Below, one piece after another: positions 20,411-29,800 of a stretch of 64,000 bases of DNA. Origin of the DNA: Emiliania huxleyi CCMP1516 (lineage: Eukaryota > Haptophyta > Isochrysidales > Noelaerhabdaceae); the NCBI RefSeq assembly GCF_000372725.1, contig NW_005195368.1, positions 208,433 to 272,432 on the forward strand, read 5' to 3'. The notes beneath the pieces are model-generated. The model was not told where the DNA came from. It was given only the letters and a program-made list of their open reading frames with translations, and did not search any database. How positions within the stretch are numbered: position 1 is the stretch's first letter; each line of letters starts with the position of its first letter. The position numbers were made by a program, and so were the translations under genes.

Positions 20411-21112
20411 TTAGGGTGGTGAGCTGCGGCAGCCACCGTTTCTGTACCTCGATCACGTGCAGGCCGTCGGAGGCCGCGCTGGATGGCCCAGGGCCGGCGG
20501 CGGTGAAGGCGTCCGTCGATGAAGGGATGTCGTCGAGGGAGCCATCGTCCTACGGGGCTGGTGCACCGGTCCAGTTGTCGGAGTTCGAGATCGCCGTCGA
20601 CTTTTGGAGAGTTCGGCCCGTTGACGAACTCACGGAATGTGAGCGACTTGGTGCACGCTGATAGTCGAGCATCATGGCTCGCACCTCATCCTGAGCGCAA
20701 GGAACTCGCCCAGGGGTCAGCTGTTGGCGTCGCCGTTTTGATCGAGCTGCATCCACTGCATGGTTTCGTAGCCAAGCGTAAACGCCCAGGAGTTGTTGCC
20801 TGGGTGACTTGCTGATGAGAGCGCCTTCCAGGCGGGTAGTCGTGCCCCTCACCTAAGGTCATACGGCGGCGTCAGAGGGGGTGGAGGGGCGCGAAGCGTG
20901 AACATGGAGGCAAGCAGGTGGTGGCTGCACCTGGCCAAAGCCGGCGACCTCAAAGTTGTCGTAGGTTGTGCGGGTGTCGCTGAGCGTGAGAGGGACTGGA
21001 TCGGCAGCAGCGCGGGCGGCAGCGGCCGGAGAGAGGCCGGAGAGCCGTCGGACGGAGGCCGGTCGTGCATCGGCGCGTCGGCCGTAGGGGCCGGGGGGGC
21101 GGCGGCATCCAT
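20411..21112 (-). pseudogene. EF-hand-like gene, tandem copy 1 (decayed)
   Basis: The ATG at 21112 gives MDAAAPPAPTADAPMHDRPP. A 2-base insertion relative to copy 2 (near 21035) shifts the frame before the conserved PLT LSDTRTTYDNFEVAGFG segment. Downstream, NNSWAFTLGYETMQWMQLDQ then NGDANS is cut by TGA where copy 2 has Trp (TGG), and extra bases follow in the next segment. With several disabling changes this copy is almost certainly a pseudogene. Confidence 0.65.
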
Positions 21113-21229
21113 CGCTGCGGGTCGCTGCGGGCCGACGATTGTGGACTGATCGATCGTCGGCGGGCGGTGTTCTCGAGTGTTCAGCTGGGACGTTCTACGT
21201 TAAAAGAGCGTCGGCGCCGACACGAGAGA

Positions 21230-21237
21230 CTTATAAG
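21230..21237 (-). promoter_or_regulatory. TATA-like box of tandem copy 1
   Basis: The palindromic cttataag lies 118 bp upstream of the copy 1 ATG and sits in a block conserved with copy 2 (cgtcggcgccgacacgagag). Conservation between duplicates and spacing to the ATG suggest a core promoter. Confidence 0.45.
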
Positions 21238-21526
21238 GGTAGACTAGTGTGGGACCTGCGGCGGTACCCGCCTCTGTTGTTCGGGCAGTGAGAGACGCAG
21301 GATCTGCACGCGAAGTGGGCTCCCCTCCGCATTTGCATTTTGGTTTTGGGTGTCGGAGATCATCCATCGCAAGCATTGCTAAAAATCTCTCTCTCGCAAG
21401 CACTCATCAGTCAGTCACGTCAGTCAAACCCGCGCCGAGCCGGTCTCGGCGGGAGACCTCGGAGCAGCACGCGATGCGGCGGGCGTGCGCGATGGCTCCG
21501 TTGGCTCCGTGCCTAAGGCAGATAGA

Positions 21527-22183
21527 TTAGGGTGTGAGCTTCGGCAGCCAGTCGGAGGCCGCGATGGATGGCCCAGGGCCGGCGGCGGTGAAGGCGTCCG
21601 TCGATGAAGGGATGTCGTCGAGGGAGCCATCGTCCTCCGCGGCTGGTGCACCGGTCCAGTTGTCGGAGTCCGAGATCGCAGTCGACTTGGAGAGCCCGTT
21701 GACAAACTCACGGAATGTGAGCGACTTGGTGCACGTTGGGTCGGCATCATGGCTCGCACCTCATCCTGGGCAAGGAACTCGCCCAGGGACCAGCTGTTGG
21801 CATCGCCGTTTTGATCGAGCTGCATCCACTGCATGGTTTCGTAGTCAAGCGTAAACGCCCAGGAGTTGGTGCCTGGGTGACTTGCTGATGAGAGCGCCTT
21901 CCAGGCGGGTAGTCGTGCCCCTCACCTAAGGTCATACGGCGGCGTCAGAGGGGGTGGAGGGGCGCGAAGCGTGAACATGGAGGCAAGCAGGTGGTGGCTG
22001 CACCTGGCCAAAGCCGGCGACCTCGAAGTTGTCGTAGCTTGTGCGGATATCGCTGAGCGTGAGAGGGACCGGATCGGCAGCAGCGCGGGCGGCAGCGGCC
22101 GGAGAGGCCGGAGAGCCATCCGACGGAGGCCGGTCGTGCATCGGCGCGTCAGCCGCAGGGGCCGGGGGGGCGGCGGCATCCAT
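21527..22183 (-). pseudogene. EF-hand-like gene, tandem copy 2 (probably damaged)
   Basis: ATG at 22183 (MDAAAPPAPAADAPMHDRPP), then DPVPLTLSDIRTSYDNFEVA and GFG. A GC-AG intron joins to GTNSWAFTLDYETMQWMQLD, QNGDANSWSLGEFLAQDEVR and AMM. The acidic D-Q-N-G-D loop before an E-F pair and a later SLTFREFVNGL resemble a degenerate EF-hand pair. The frame shifts by two bases between AMM and CTKSLTFREF; copy 1 has extra bases there (ctcgactatcag), so copy 2 seems to carry a deletion. The tail ends DWLPKLTP. Calcium binding is inferred only from the loop shape. Confidence 0.5.
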
Positions 22184-22290
22184 CGCGGGTCGCTGCGGGC
22201 CGACGATTGTGGACTGATCGATCGTGGCGGGCGGATTTCGGCTGGGACGTTCTACGGTTAAACCAAGAGCGTCGGCGCCGACACGAGAGA

Positions 22291-22298
22291 CTTATAAG
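22291..22298 (-). promoter_or_regulatory. TATA-like box of tandem copy 2
   Basis: Same cttataag palindrome, 108 bp upstream of the copy 2 ATG, in the same conserved block as copy 1. Confidence 0.45.
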
Positions 22299-22543
22299 GG
22301 TAGATTTTATGTCGCTCTTACGTTTAGAGAGAGCGTTGTTGTTTGTTTTTTGTTGGCACTAGCGATTCTAACGCCGGAGCGATTTCTTCAAGTGCGCGCC
22401 AGTCCAATGCTTACTAAGAAAAAGAAACTCAAAGTGCATTCGCCTTCTATGGACCCACACCCAGTTCTGACTCGGCGCCATTTCTTCCTTGCCGTGCCAT
22501 CCGCTCGGGGCCGGCGGCTTGCTCGTCAGCCACGCTTTCGCTA

Positions 22544-23284
22544 ATGTCCCGCGAGATCCCGACCTCCGCCGAGGCGGAGGCCCTTCGGTCGCGCGGCGTG
22601 CACGAGTCCTCCGACCTCGAGGGCGCCGAGATCGCCATCAAGGACCTCCCTGCGCTGCCCGAGCCTCACCGGTGCGAGCAGCTCTCCGAGAGCATGCTCG
22701 GGATCACCGTGGTGTCGCTGCTCATCGCGCTCTTCGTCGGGCTCACGCAGGGCGTCGCGGTCGGCGCGCCGCCCTACGGTGCAGAGTGGCTCGCGCTCGT
22801 GTGCATCTACCTCGAGGCGGCCGTGGCGATCGGCGCACTGTGCGGGCTGCTGTGCGGCGACCCGGGCGTGGTGCGACGCTCGCCCGAGACGTGCTACCCG
22901 GTGCCGCCCGAGGTGCTGGCGCGGCTGCAGCGCGGGGAGAGCCTCATCGGCCTCTCCAACATCACCGACCAGCAGCTCGGCCGCACGTACTGCGTGCGCT
23001 GCCTGGTCTGGAGGCCCGACGGCGGGAGCATGGGGTCGCGCTTCCCCGGGTCGAGCATGTGCCACCACTGCGCCACCTGCCAGCGCTGCGTCACCGACTT
23101 TGACCACCACTGTGGCGTGTTTGGACGCTGCATTGCCGGCTCGGGCTGGCGAGGGAACATGAAGTACTTCAAGTGCATCATCTCGATGGCGGGCTGCGCG
23201 ATGCTGACGTGCATTGCGCCGCTCATTGTGAGGATAATCCGCGAGCCGACAACACCGCACAGCTCGTCCCGGACGGTGGGCTGA
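22544..23284 (+). CDS. DHHC-type palmitoyltransferase
   Basis: S-acyltransferase that transfers palmitate to protein cysteines at membranes. The 246-residue frame starts at ATG 22544. Two N-terminal hydrophobic spans (GITVVSLLIALFVGLTQG, LVCIYLEAAVAIGALCGLL) precede the Cys-rich domain: YCVRCLVW, MCHHCATCQRCVTDFDHHCG and VFGRCIAG. The catalytic DHHC is intact. A third hydrophobic span (IISMAGCAMLTCIAPLI) follows. The family usually has four membrane spans, so the C-terminus is probably incomplete. A GTGAGG donor right after that span (about 23228) suggests the last about 19 codons before TGA are intronic and that further exons lie downstream. Confidence 0.85.
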   Translation: MSREIPTSAEAEALRSRGVHESSDLEGAEIAIKDLPALPEPHRCEQLSESMLGITVVSLLIALFVGLTQGVAVGAPPYGAEWLALVCIYLEAAVAIGALCGLLCGDPGVVRRSPETCYPVPPEVLARLQRGESLIGLSNITDQQLGRTYCVRCLVWRPDGGSMGSRFPGSSMCHHCATCQRCVTDFDHHCGVFGRCIAGSGWRGNMKYFKCIISMAGCAMLTCIAPLIVRIIREPTTPHSSSRTVG

Positions 23285-23567
23285 TGCGCGCACAGGTCTG
23301 CACGGGGCCGCTGTGCGCGCGAGCGGACGGGTGTGGGCCTCCGCCCTCTGGCCGAGGCGGCCGATGCTCTACTCCGCGGATCGTCGCGTGAGTCTCTCGC
23401 TGTCTCTGTTTGTCTATGTGAGTCGTATTCTATCTGCTCTGCGCAGCAGAACGCACGCATGCAGGCGCGGTGGCCGGAGACAGAGCGCCGAGCGCGCTGC
23501 AACCATGGCTGCACGCCAAACCACAGCACAAGCCAGCGGATCGGAACGCGGAAGGGCTTTTGGCGGA

Positions 23568-23700
23568 TTAGGAGGCGGAGAAGGAGACGGAGCAGCGCGC
23601 CAAGGAGCGCAAGGCCAAGAAGAAGAAGAAGGGCAGGGGCGAGACGTGGCTCAGCCCTCTGCTACTTGCGTACGATCGAGAGGCCAATCCGCGAGGAGCC
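23568..23700 (+). CDS. Candidate downstream exon, Lys/Glu-rich
   Basis: After an acceptor-like ggattag, the frame EAEKETEQRAKERKAKKKKK continues to GRGETWLSPLLLAYDR. It looks like a charged cytosolic tail joined to a conserved patch and may be a 3' exon of the DHHC gene on the same strand. The connection is inferred. Confidence 0.3.
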
Positions 23701-23773
23701 GCTCGCGCGCGAGGTCCACTTTGTGATCACTGCGCTTGCCGCCGCGCTCGCTCACTGATTGCCAGGAGATGGA

Positions 23774-24115
23774 TCAGAGGCGTGTGGCTGAGCCGGGCTT
23801 TGCGCTGACGCTGAGCGACTGTCCGAAGAGAGGCTTCTTGACAGTCGTCTGGCACGTCCGCACTGACCCCATGCCGAGCTTGACCTCGCAGGAGGCGCAC
23901 GTGCCTGCCTTACACTGGTAGGTGATCTGCACGCCAGCGCGATAGGCGGCCAGGGAGAGAGGCGAGCCCTCAGGCACCGACGCAGAGCGGCCACCCGGGA
24001 ATTTGACGAGCACGTCCGCCATCACTGCGCCAGGCCGCCTCCTTGTCCCTGGAGCGAAGCTCTGTTGCGGCACGAGGGCTGTGAATGCGTGGAGGAGGAG
24101 GAGAAGCGTCTGCAT
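23774..24115 (-). CDS. Plastid-targeted 2Fe-2S ferredoxin-like protein
   Basis: A 113-residue frame starting at ATG 24115. The N-terminus is a signal peptide-like MQTLLLLLHAFTALV followed by QQSFAPGTRRRPG, the bipartite leader type used by secondary-plastid algae, with a Phe near the predicted cleavage point. The mature part begins near MADVLVKFPGGR and contains ITYQCKAGTCASCEVKLG, the ferredoxin C-x4-C-x2-C cluster motif. The fourth Cys comes only about 13 residues later (VRTCQ), not the usual near-30, so the iron-sulfur loop is short. It probably carries electrons in the plastid stroma; the partner is unknown. Confidence 0.8.
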   Translation of the reverse strand: MQTLLLLLHAFTALVPQQSFAPGTRRRPGAVMADVLVKFPGGRSASVPEGSPLSLAAYRAGVQITYQCKAGTCASCEVKLGMGSVRTCQTTVKKPLFGQSLSVSAKPGSATRL

Positions 24116-24327
24116 CGTGAATTACTGCAGTGGTACTCGAGGCAGATGGGGCTCGACACGCCTCCCTCCCTCTCCCGTGGAAATCGAGGAAACTGTGGCT
24201 GACGAGACGAACGACGCAACCCGACACGAGTATAACGAGAGATTTTTTGCGCCTATTTTTCTGACGGGACAGGGGCAAGCAAAACAACAAACACATGACC
24301 TGTGAGTGTTAGAGTTGTTTGGTATTG

Positions 24328-25134
24328 CTAAAAATCTCTCTCGGGGCAAGTAGGGTATGTGCGAGGTATGAACGTATCGGGGTATCTATTTCCATCTTCG
24401 GGGTAGGCAAGTAAATCCTGCCTGCTGTTGCGCCAGCCGCCAGGTAGGTAGGCGTACGCCGGTACTAAAAGATACCTCGTAGACGCATAGCAAGACGTAT
24501 GCTGGTATGGGGAGTTGAGACGCACATATGGCAGTATGTTGCAGCTCGTCTCAAGTACACAGGTAGCGGCGGTCGCACCTGCAAGTATGGGTACGGGGAT
24601 ACCACTCCTTACGTGGTCCCGCAACCCGCCCAAGTACCCAGGTATCTCGGGGGCGCGCTCCAGTATCTGCAGTATCTGCAGTATCTGCAGTATCTGCAGT
24701 ATCTGCAGTATCTGCAGTATCTGCAGTATCTGCAGTATCTGCAGTATCTGCAGTATCTGCAGTATCTGCAGCGCTTCCGAGGCGACTCGGCTGCCGCGCG
24801 TCTTTTGCTCTTTTGCGATCACGGAGCTCGCATAGTGCAGCAGCTTCTCGAGGAGCCGCTCCGCCTCGAGCGAGTGCCATCCGGCGGCCGCCGTCGACAC
24901 CTCCCCCCGCAGTGACTTCTCGGCTCGCCTCAGCATCCGCTCGCGCACGCGGCGGGTAAGCAGCAGCTGTTGCGGCTCCTCGCTGGCGGCTGGCGTCTTG
25001 TCGCCCGCGAGCAGGTTGAGCGCGCGGCCCTTTGCGCCATCGTCACTGGCGCCAACGGAGGATGCCGCGACCACGAGCCGGCCCGAGTCGAGGCGCCGCT
25101 GCCGCAGCTGCCCGCCGTGTTCCTCGAGCAGCAC
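24328..25134 (-). CDS. Hypothetical protein interrupted by a 9-bp repeat
   Basis: The upstream half of a 268-codon frame looks protein-like (LNLLAGDKTPAASEEPQQLL, RVRERMLRRAEKSLRGEVST, LEAERLLEKLLHYASSVIAK). It then runs into about twelve copies of ctgcagtat, read as Leu-Gln-Ile repeats, and into unusual GTATC-rich DNA. Whether the repeat is translated is unclear; it may be 3' untranslated or intronic. No known domain and no clear ATG context. Confidence 0.3.
   Translation of the reverse strand: MLLEEHGGQLRQRRLDSGRLVVAASSVGASDDGAKGRALNLLAGDKTPAASEEPQQLLLTRRVRERMLRRAEKSLRGEVSTAAAGWHSLEAERLLEKLLHYASSVIAKEQKTRGSRVASEALQILQILQILQILQILQILQILQILQILQILQILQILERAPEIPGYLGGLRDHVRSGIPVPILAGATAATCVLETSCNILPYVRLNSPYQHTSCYASTRYLLVPAYAYLPGGWRNSRQDLLAYPEDGNRYPDTFIPRTYPTCPERDF
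24658..24771. repeat. 9-bp (ctgcagtat)n minisatellite
   Basis: About twelve perfect copies of ctgcagtat. The same unit appears at 30206-30269, and both loci sit in DNA enriched for GTATC/GTAC words. Confidence 0.9.
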
Positions 25135-25192
25135 CCCTTCAACGTGGGCGGCCGCTAGCCGCCGCAGCGCTCAGCCTTGTGTGACACTATGA

Positions 25193-25625
25193 GTCAGACC
25201 TCTGGGACCTGAGGACGTTGAACCTCCCGCATGGCCGCATGCACGAAACGCATGCTGTGTTGAGGGTGAGAGATACCGTATAGAGAGCGAGACAGAGAGA
25301 GAATCTTCTGTGCCGTTTGCACCTCGTCTGTCTGTCTCTGTTGCGAACACTGTCGGTGGGAGCGAGAGCCGAGACGGAGTCCGACCCGGTTCGAGACGGA
25401 GTCGAGACGGTGCGGACTGGGGGAGATCCGTGTTCGTGGAGACGGCCAGATCTCGAGTATATTTACAGTCATTTTATATGATTTCGAACCAATTACTATG
25501 TTTCAGCGTGAAGGCTGAAGCCGTGTGATGTGTGAAGCACAGGGCGCGCGGGCGCGCGTGTTGAATCCCGGCCGACGAGCGATCCCGGCATAGCGCGCGC
25601 CACTGCACAAGTAGACTTCTAACGC
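25193..25625. other. Intergenic, no gene seen
   Basis: Contains a GA-rich run (25280-25300) and a short near-repeat of gagacggagtc (about 25371-25410). This is probably the shared 3' flank of the transporter gene. Confidence 0.5.
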
Positions 25626-26804
25626 CTAATTAAACCTTTCTATCGATAGTTCTGTCCTCTTGCCGCCCTCAAGGTGGCTCTCCTCGAGCCGGCGCGCCGC
25701 CCCGTCGCACCGCTCCGCCTCACGGCCGGCGCGGTAGTCGAGCCAGCCATGCACCCCGAGCGTCGCCCACACGGTGAGGCCGCCGCCGATCGTGAAGGGC
25801 GACGGCACCTCGCCGAGGCCGAGGTAGACCCAAAACGGCACGAGCGGCATGTCGGCGAGGAGGATGAGGCCGACTTCGGCGCCGGTGACGAGCTGGCACG
25901 CCTTGATGCAGCACACCCACGCGAGGCCGGCGAGCGCGCCGTTGCCAATGATCAGCGGATAGAACTCGGCGTGTGGCGGGCAGAGGACGGAGCCGTGGGC
26001 GACGGCGACGATCGCCGCCGTCATCCCGCAGCCGAGCGCGCCCCAGCACGCGAGGCCAGCGGTGGGCGCGCCGGGGCATCGCCTCCCAAACAGGCGGCAG
26101 CAGAGCAGGAAGGCCTGAAAAAAGAGGCCGGCGCCGATCGCGACCAAGTTGCCGTACCACGTGGCGCGCACCACGCGCTCGGGCCGCAGCAACTCATCGA
26201 GCGAGCGCGGCGCCGCAGTGTCGACGGCGGCGCCGTCGGCGGCTCCGATGATTTCGGGCAGGAAGGCGACGAACGCGCAGGCCACGCCGACGGCGACGGC
26301 GATGGCGGTGCGGACGGGCAGCACGTCCGACAGAAAGAGACAGCCGAGCGCGGCGCCCCACAGCGGGTTGATCTCGATCAATACGACCGCGTTGCTGGCG
26401 GCCGTCGTCATGTAGGCGGTGACGAAGCAGGTGTTGGTGGCGGCCGTGAAGAGCGTGGCGAGCAGCGCAGGCAGCAGGACGCCCTTCCGGCGCAGCGTGC
26501 ACGGGAGGACGGCACGGCGCACGCCGCGCAGTGAGCCTCGCGGCGCGAGCGACGCCGCGTAGAACAAGTTGATAGCGCCGACGAGGACGAATTTCCAGAA
26601 GACAATGTTCAGCGTGTTGCCGCCGTAGTGTCGGCGCGCGAGTCGAGGCAACACCGCGTCTGGGCTCCACGACGCCGTGGCGACCGCGGCGAGGAGGTAG
26701 CCACGTCGGCGCTTTTGCCACGCCGAGGCGCGCGGCGGCACCGGCGGCGGGTCCGGCGGCACCGGCGGCGGGTCCGGCGGCACCGGCTCCGCGGCAGGGT
26801 GCAT
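25626..26804 (-). CDS. EamA/DMT-family membrane transporter
   Basis: A 392-residue frame from ATG 26804 (MHPAAEPVPPDPPPVPP). The Pro-rich lead contains a near-duplicate of PPDPPPV. About ten hydrophobic spans follow in the two-times-five pattern of the drug/metabolite transporter superfamily: NIVFWKFVLVGAINLFYAAS, LLATLFTAATNTCFVTAYMT, AVVLIEINPLWGAALGCLFL, AIAVAVGVACAFVAFL, then ATWYGNLVAIGAGLFFQAFL and others through GGGLTVWATLGVHGWL. The IEINPLW segment matches the EamA repeat end. The substrate cannot be predicted; in algae such proteins export or import metabolites across plasma or plastid membranes. Its start is 44 bp from the divergent gene at 26849. Confidence 0.75.
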   Translation of the reverse strand: MHPAAEPVPPDPPPVPPDPPPVPPRASAWQKRRRGYLLAAVATASWSPDAVLPRLARRHYGGNTLNIVFWKFVLVGAINLFYAASLAPRGSLRGVRRAVLPCTLRRKGVLLPALLATLFTAATNTCFVTAYMTTAASNAVVLIEINPLWGAALGCLFLSDVLPVRTAIAVAVGVACAFVAFLPEIIGAADGAAVDTAAPRSLDELLRPERVVRATWYGNLVAIGAGLFFQAFLLCCRLFGRRCPGAPTAGLACWGALGCGMTAAIVAVAHGSVLCPPHAEFYPLIIGNGALAGLAWVCCIKACQLVTGAEVGLILLADMPLVPFWVYLGLGEVPSPFTIGGGLTVWATLGVHGWLDYRAGREAERCDGAARRLEESHLEGGKRTELSIERFN

Positions 26805-26848
26805 CGGCAGATATAGGGTTCCGAGCCTTGTCCGAGCCGCCGTCGACG
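26805..26848. promoter_or_regulatory. 44-bp divergent intergenic (bidirectional promoter candidate)
   Basis: Only 44 bases separate the two divergent ATGs. They include gatatag, a weak TATA-like word readable on either strand. The true promoters probably overlap the opposite coding region or its 5' UTR. Confidence 0.4.
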
Positions 26849-29800
26849 ATGGAGGGCTCGTCCTCGATGCAAGACTGGCTCGCGCCGCGCCACGTCTGCA
26901 CGGCGCTAATGCCGATCCTCCGCTCAGCATTCCAGGCGCAGGAGGCGTCGGCGCCCGACGTTGCCGGCGGCAGTGGCGATGCCGGTTTCCGACGCGCGCT
27001 GCGCTCGAAGCACACGGCGCAAACGATGCTCCAGTATGCATTCCAGAACAACCCGATCGACGCGATCATCGACGCGATCGCCGACGCGATCGCGAAGGAG
27101 GCGTGCGACGTCTACGCCGACCCGGATGTCGTCTCGCGGCCCGCCTCGAGGCGCGAGGCGGAGGCGCAGCCGATGTATGCGGCGGTGATCGCGGCGGTGC
27201 GCGCGGTCGAGGACGACGCCGCCCTCGCGACGGAGGCCGAGGGCGTGACGGTGAGCGCGGTGATCGCCGCCGACGAGCGCGACGGCGCCGCCGACGGCGA
27301 CGGCGACGGCGGGCGCCCGCGCGGGGGGTCAAAGTCGATGGCGGAGCTGTCGTCATGGAGGTCGTCGGTTTCGTCGACGACGGCGGGCGACGACCTCCAC
27401 GAGCTGTGGTCGGCGTCGAGCTGGGCCGAGGGGCTCGGCCTCTCCGAGATCGTCGCCGAGGCGCTGACGGCGCCGCTGCGCGCGGGGAAGGCTCGCTACG
27501 CGCGCAAGGGCGGCCGCTGGGGCCGCGGCAAGCGCTCCGACTCGGGCGGCGCGGCGCCCGCCGACGCCAACGTCGCGCGGTACGAGCTGCCGTACGTCAA
27601 GGAGCTGGGGAGGCTCGCGACCGACGGCGGCCTCACCTTCGAGGCGTTTGTCGAGTTCCTGCTCGCGTCGGCGCTTGTGCCTGAGATTGCGGCAGTGCTG
27701 TGGGACGAGGCGAAGGCGATCGCCGAGGAGATGCCGGCGAACACCGCCGAGCTCGTCGACAAGTTCAAGCAGGACGGATGCTTCGAGATGTCGTACGGAT
27801 CGATCTCGACCTTCTTCGGCGGCCTCGAGGGGCTCATCGGCCCGCCTGACCCGAAGATGCTGCCGCGGATGGTCTACGAGCACTGCAACTCCGACGACTC
27901 CCGGCAGCCGATCGTCGCCACCAATTACATGACGACGACCACGCCGGAGATTGAGTGGCTCTTCGTCACCGTCGGCCGCGCCGCCGACCCGCGCGCCGTC
28001 GCCGCCCTCGCCGCGCGCGGCCTCACGACGTGGCCCGTCGAGGAGAAGCTCCTCGCGCCCGGCGGCAACCGCGAGCACATGCGAACACCCATCGCGCCCG
28101 ACGACCCGACGATGCTCTCGCAGCGCGAGGAGGTGAACGGCCGCCTCGCCGAGCAGAAGACGAGCGCGCTCTGCGACGAGGAGTTCTACGGCGCGCGGCT
28201 GTACACCGGGCCCATGTTCTTGAAGTACAACGGCACGCTGCGCGCGCTCGCGTCGTCGTCGGCGCCGGCGCCGCGCAAGAAGCTGCGGCGCGCAGGGCAC
28301 TGGCAGCGGTCGACGCGCCAGTCCCAGCGGCCGAGGGCGAGCCTGGCGGCCGAGGGCGAGCGGTCACCGGTGAACACGTACACGACGACGCTTCACTGCA
28401 TCAACTCGGCGATCATCAAGCTGTCGAAGCTGATGACGGCCGAGACGGTGTACCGCGGCATCAGCGGCGCGATGCTCCCCGATTCGTTCTGGCGGCCAAA
28501 CGCCCAAAAGGTGCGCGGCGGCGTCGAGTACGCGTTCATGTCGACGACGCTCGAGGAGGACGTCGCCAAGTTCTACGCGGCGGGTGGCGCGAAGGGGTCG
28601 AAGGCGGGGGTGCTCTTCGAGGTGCAGATGGGGATGATCGACCGCGGCGCTTCGATGGAGTGGCTCTCGCAGTACCCGCACGAGCGCGAGATCACCTTCG
28701 CTCCGCTCACCGGCCTCGAGGTGGTGAACACGACCATCGATCAGTCGGTGTTGGTCGTGCAGGTGCGCCTCAACATCAACCTCCAGGCGCTCACGATCGA
28801 GGAGGTCGTCTCGAAGCGCCACAAGCTCTGCCGCGAGATTGCGCAGAACGTCGTCTCCAACTTCCGCCCCGAGAAGAACGACGCGTGGGCACCGCTCGTC
28901 GAGCTCGACCCTCAGGCGCCCGCGAAGGCGAAGGCCGAGCTGCTGCGCGTCGCCGCCTCCGTCGTCGAGGCGCCGGCGCACGAGTTCAACGAGGACTCGG
29001 CGTTTGGGGAGCGGGTCAACGCGATCGTGGCGGCGCGCGCCGGCGTCGAGTGGTCGGTCGGCCTCGCAGCGATCCTGTCGAAGTGCGGCCTCGCGTCGGT
29101 GGCCGAGCTCAAGGCAAAGGGCGCCGCCGCATGCGCGCCGGTGTTCCGCGCGAGTGAGGCGGCGCTCGGCGACGAGATGATGTCCGCCGTGTGCATCCTG
29201 CACCAGCTCGGCTACCTCGACGAGACGATCGAGATTGACATCACCCAGAATACCATCGGCCCGGCGTCGACGAAGCGGTGGGCCGAGCTCCTCGACGTTC
29301 GCGACCTGCCGAAGCTCCAGATTCTGGGGAACTGGGGCAACGAGCTTGGCGACGCGGGGATCATCCACATCGCCGACGCGATCTCGCGCGGCCGCCTAGG
29401 CGGCCTCGAGCAGATGCGCTGCGGCGCCAACAAGATCGGCGAGGACGGCTTTACCCACTTGATGGAAGTGCTCCTCACCGGCGTCAACCCCAACCTGACA
29501 GTGGTCGGCTTCTACGACAACCACACGCTCGGCGACCAGTCGGTCACAACGATGGCCGCCGTCGCGGCGGCGGGCCACCTGCGCAAGCTCGAGAAGACTG
29601 ACCTCTCGACGAACGCCGTCGGCGACGACGGCCTCGTCGCGCTGTGCGCCGCCGAGCGCGAGCACGGCGCCTTCCCCTCGCTCCTCGAGATGCGCGTCGC
29701 CTTCAACCGCTTCACCGACCGCGGCGCGCTCGCGCTCGCAGCGACTCTCGCGGCAGGCGGCTTCCCGAAGCTCACGCTGCTCGACTTCACAATGAACAAG

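Larger units (their letters stand above)
19880..22305. repeat. Tandem duplication of a gene-sized unit
   Basis: Unit 1 (19880-21245) and unit 2 (21246-22305) share their start (acctgcggcgg, then cccgcctctgttgttcgggc), their middle (gatggctccgttggctccgt and the following coding part) and their end (cacgagagacttataagggt). Substitutions and indels are scattered throughout, so the duplication is not recent. Each unit carries one copy of the minus-strand gene described separately. Confidence 0.85.

Noticed and set aside
24658-24771. Regular repeats considered as a CRISPR array
   Set aside because: Contiguous 9-bp tandem units without spacers, in a eukaryotic context.
27353-29368. Long minus-strand frames opposite the ART/LRR gene
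   Set aside because: Antisense shadows caused by GC-biased third positions; Arg-rich and without domains.
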